From: an uncultured Lachnospiraceae bacterium
Lineage (GTDB): Bacteria > Bacillota > Clostridia > Lachnospirales > Lachnospiraceae
Assembly: GCA_959022495.1 (NCBI GenBank)
Contig: CAUEYX010000006.1
Location: forward strand, 1 to 64,000
Length of the DNA stretch: 64,000 nucleotides
Reading direction: 5' to 3'
Shown: piece after piece, positions 62,765 through 64,000 of the stretch
How positions within the stretch are numbered: the first letter of the stretch is position 1
Layout: each line of letters opens with the position of its first letter
Notes under the pieces: generated by a model
The model's database searches: none
What the model saw: only the letters and a program-made list of their open reading frames with translations
Told to the model about the DNA's origin: nothing
Translations under genes and position numbers: made by a program

Positions 62765-62815
62765 AGCGCCGACGTACATCGACGCTATTATACTCGCTTT
62801 TTATACTGCATGCAA
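62765..62815 (-). promoter_or_regulatory. prfC promoter overlapping the spoIIIA terminator hairpin
   Basis: On the minus strand, TTGCAT (62810-62815), a 17-base spacer and TATAAT (62787-62792). Directly downstream is an 8-bp stem (62779-62786 with 62765-62772, one G-U pair) followed by TTATTTTTT. The hairpin can serve as terminator for spoIIIAH, while transcripts from the promoter would start at or in it. Confidence 0.72.
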
Positions 62816-62836
62816 TATAAAATTCCAATCTCCGCT

Positions 62837-63448
62837 TCACTCGTGAATCGGTGTGATCACAATATTTTCAGGCGCGATCTCCGTTTTCCTTGTCACAATA
62901 TCCTCAATCTGCGCCCGGTTGGCATCCGTCAGTTCCTCCGCTTTAACAACCACATCCGCGGAATCCGCGTCAAGACTTACAACCGCTTCTGAAAATCCCT
63001 TGGACGCCATCAGCGTCTCAATGGCAGCCTCCTGCTCCGCGATCTGTGTCATCTGTACCATCTGGTCCACCGCGGACTGCTTCTCCGCGTCGCTCAAATT
63101 CGTATTATCAATAATCCCTTGAAGTGTTTCCTTATTCTGCGCGCGGACCTGCTCTCTTGTAACCTTCGCCTGCGCCACAGTCGTCTCAGCCGCCCCGCTG
63201 GTGAGTACGGCTTCCCCCGGCGTGCCCTCCACCTCAGAGTCATTGCTCTCGATGTCCTCTGTCCCTGTCTCGATATCTTCCTGAGAAATATCGAGGAGCT
63301 CCTGATTGGCCAGATCCGCGTTGGCCTCTTCCGTGCCGTCCGCCGACTCTCCAAACAGCCTGCCGGAATAATTCAGATATCCGGCAACTGCGATCATGAC
63401 CGCGAGGGTAGCAATAATGATCTGGTTTTTCTTAAATAATCGTTTCAC
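62837..63448 (-). CDS. spoIIIAH: SpoIIIAH-like stage III sporulation protein
   Basis: A 203-residue mother-cell membrane protein of the SpoIIIA-SpoIIQ channel. An N-terminal transmembrane helix (KKNQIIIATLAVMIAVAGYL) is followed by an acidic low-complexity linker and a ring-building domain of secretin-associated type (SEAVVSLDADSADVVVKAEE). I take the GTG at 63448 behind AGGAGG, which gives MKRLFKKNQIII as in relatives; the longer frame starts at a TTG inside that site. It lies 23 bases after spoIIIAG. Confidence 0.94.
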   Translation of the reverse strand: MKRLFKKNQIIIATLAVMIAVAGYLNYSGRLFGESADGTEEANADLANQELLDISQEDIETGTEDIESNDSEVEGTPGEAVLTSGAAETTVAQAKVTREQVRAQNKETLQGIIDNTNLSDAEKQSAVDQMVQMTQIAEQEAAIETLMASKGFSEAVVSLDADSADVVVKAEELTDANRAQIEDIVTRKTEIAPENIVITPIHE

Positions 63449-63471
63449 TCTTATGATCCTCCTTCTATGTA

Positions 63472-64000
63472 TCAAGCCCGTTTCATTATTTTAATCTTAT
63501 GCGCCTCCACACCGAATAATGCCTGAACCGCCTCTGTAATATTCTGTGCCACAACCGCGTTGTCACCGCCGTCCGCGATCACCACCACCCCCTCCACTTC
63601 CGGGGCAAGTTCTTTGCTCACATAGGGCGTGGATGCCCCTTCTGCTGTCTGCTCATAGACGCTCGTCTTATCCGAAGACTGGTCCTCCACGCTCCTTGTG
63701 CCCCCACTGCTGTCCTCCTCCTGAGTAGACTGGCTGGAGCTGGACTGATCCTTCTCGATAATCTTCTGGCCATCTGATTTCAGAGTAATCATCACCGTCA
63801 CCTCACCTACCCCCTCCACGTCTTTCAGGACCCGGGCAGTCTTTTCCTCCAGATATTTCTCGTAATCCCCGTTATCCCGGACATTCACAGAAGACAGCGC
63901 ATCCTGCGTCTTCTCCGCTTCCTGGTCCGCGCCGTCGGACGAATCAGGCACAGGGAAGACAATCACAAGAAGGAGGACGCCTGCCAGCAGGATAATAAGA
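63472..64000 (-). CDS. spoIIIAG: SpoIIIAG stage III sporulation protein (5' end outside window)
   Basis: Membrane-anchored component of the SpoIIIA-SpoIIQ transenvelope complex. The frame is open to the window edge, so the N-terminus is missing; the last part of the transmembrane helix (LIILLAGVLLLVIVFPVP) is read at 63950-64000. It is followed by an acidic low-complexity region, a ring-building domain (VEGVGEVTVMITLKSDGQKI and EVEGVVVIADGGDNAVVAQN) and a Ser/Gln-rich insert (QSSSSQSTQEEDSSGGTRSV). The C-terminus TEAVQALFGVEAHKIKIMK is typical. spoIIIAH follows. Confidence 0.93.
   Translation of the reverse strand, partial: LIILLAGVLLLVIVFPVPDSSDGADQEAEKTQDALSSVNVRDNGDYEKYLEEKTARVLKDVEGVGEVTVMITLKSDGQKIIEKDQSSSSQSTQEEDSSGGTRSVEDQSSDKTSVYEQTAEGASTPYVSKELAPEVEGVVVIADGGDNAVVAQNITEAVQALFGVEAHKIKIMKRA

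Overview
The window reads as the chromosome of a spore-forming anaerobic Firmicute, most likely of the Lachnospiraceae (Clostridium cluster XIVa) type. The evidence is Spo0A, SpoIVB and SpoIIIAG/AH, two [FeFe]-hydrogenase-like proteins, an S21 gene, Firmicute-type SOS boxes, Gram-positive ribosome binding sites and a mid-range GC content. Nearly all genes lie on the minus strand; only an alcohol/aldehyde dehydrogenase pair and a small membrane PH-domain gene are on the plus strand. I saw no rRNA, tRNA, CRISPR array, complete insertion sequence or prophage.

Layout. 1-2 kb: an AT-rich accessory module with two Fic enzymes of different autoinhibition class and a small stand-alone HTH protein whose promoter carries three operator-like repeats. 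2-4.1 kb: a MalY/PatB lyase downstream of a NifX/metal-binding/SlyD fusion. 4.3-7 kb (plus): iron-type alcohol dehydrogenase and aldehyde dehydrogenase. 7-10 kb: phosphoesterase, DUF1810 protein, a broken TIR gene and a Lon-like AAA+ ATPase without peptidase. 10.2-12.5 kb: an SOS cassette (Y-family polymerase, unknown protein, SRAP protein) under a promoter whose spacer contains an SOS box. 12.6-23.4 kb: GNAT remnant, MerR regulator, SbcCD, SatD-DUF3307 pair with a three-copy operator, RecQ, MFS transporter. 23.9-33.6 kb: ABC-F protein, two P-type ATPases (one behind a yybP-ykoY manganese riboswitch), FtsH, PH-domain protein, rpsU. 33.8-38.1 kb: a beta-glucoside PTS operon whose LicT/BglG antiterminator has lost its RNA-binding domain. 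38.3-44.2 kb: alaS and the tandem hydrogenase-like genes. 44.3-49.9 kb: a split cobalamin-dependent methionine synthase with MetF, then glycogen synthase.

49.9-64 kb is the conserved clostridial sporulation and housekeeping block, in transcription order spoIIIAG-spoIIIAH, prfC, asp23, nusB, xseA-xseB-ispA-dxs-tlyA-nadK-argR-recN, spoIVB, spo0A. Its tight spacing and overlaps imply long operons broken by a few clear intrinsic terminators.

Many start codons were moved from the longest open frame to an internal start with a good ribosome binding site; each case is explained. The points most worth a second look are the Fic module with its repeats, the SatD operator array, the NifX-SlyD fusion, the SOS cassette, the paired hydrogenase-like enzymes and the decapitated antiterminator. 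All product names rest on motif recognition by eye; no database search was run.
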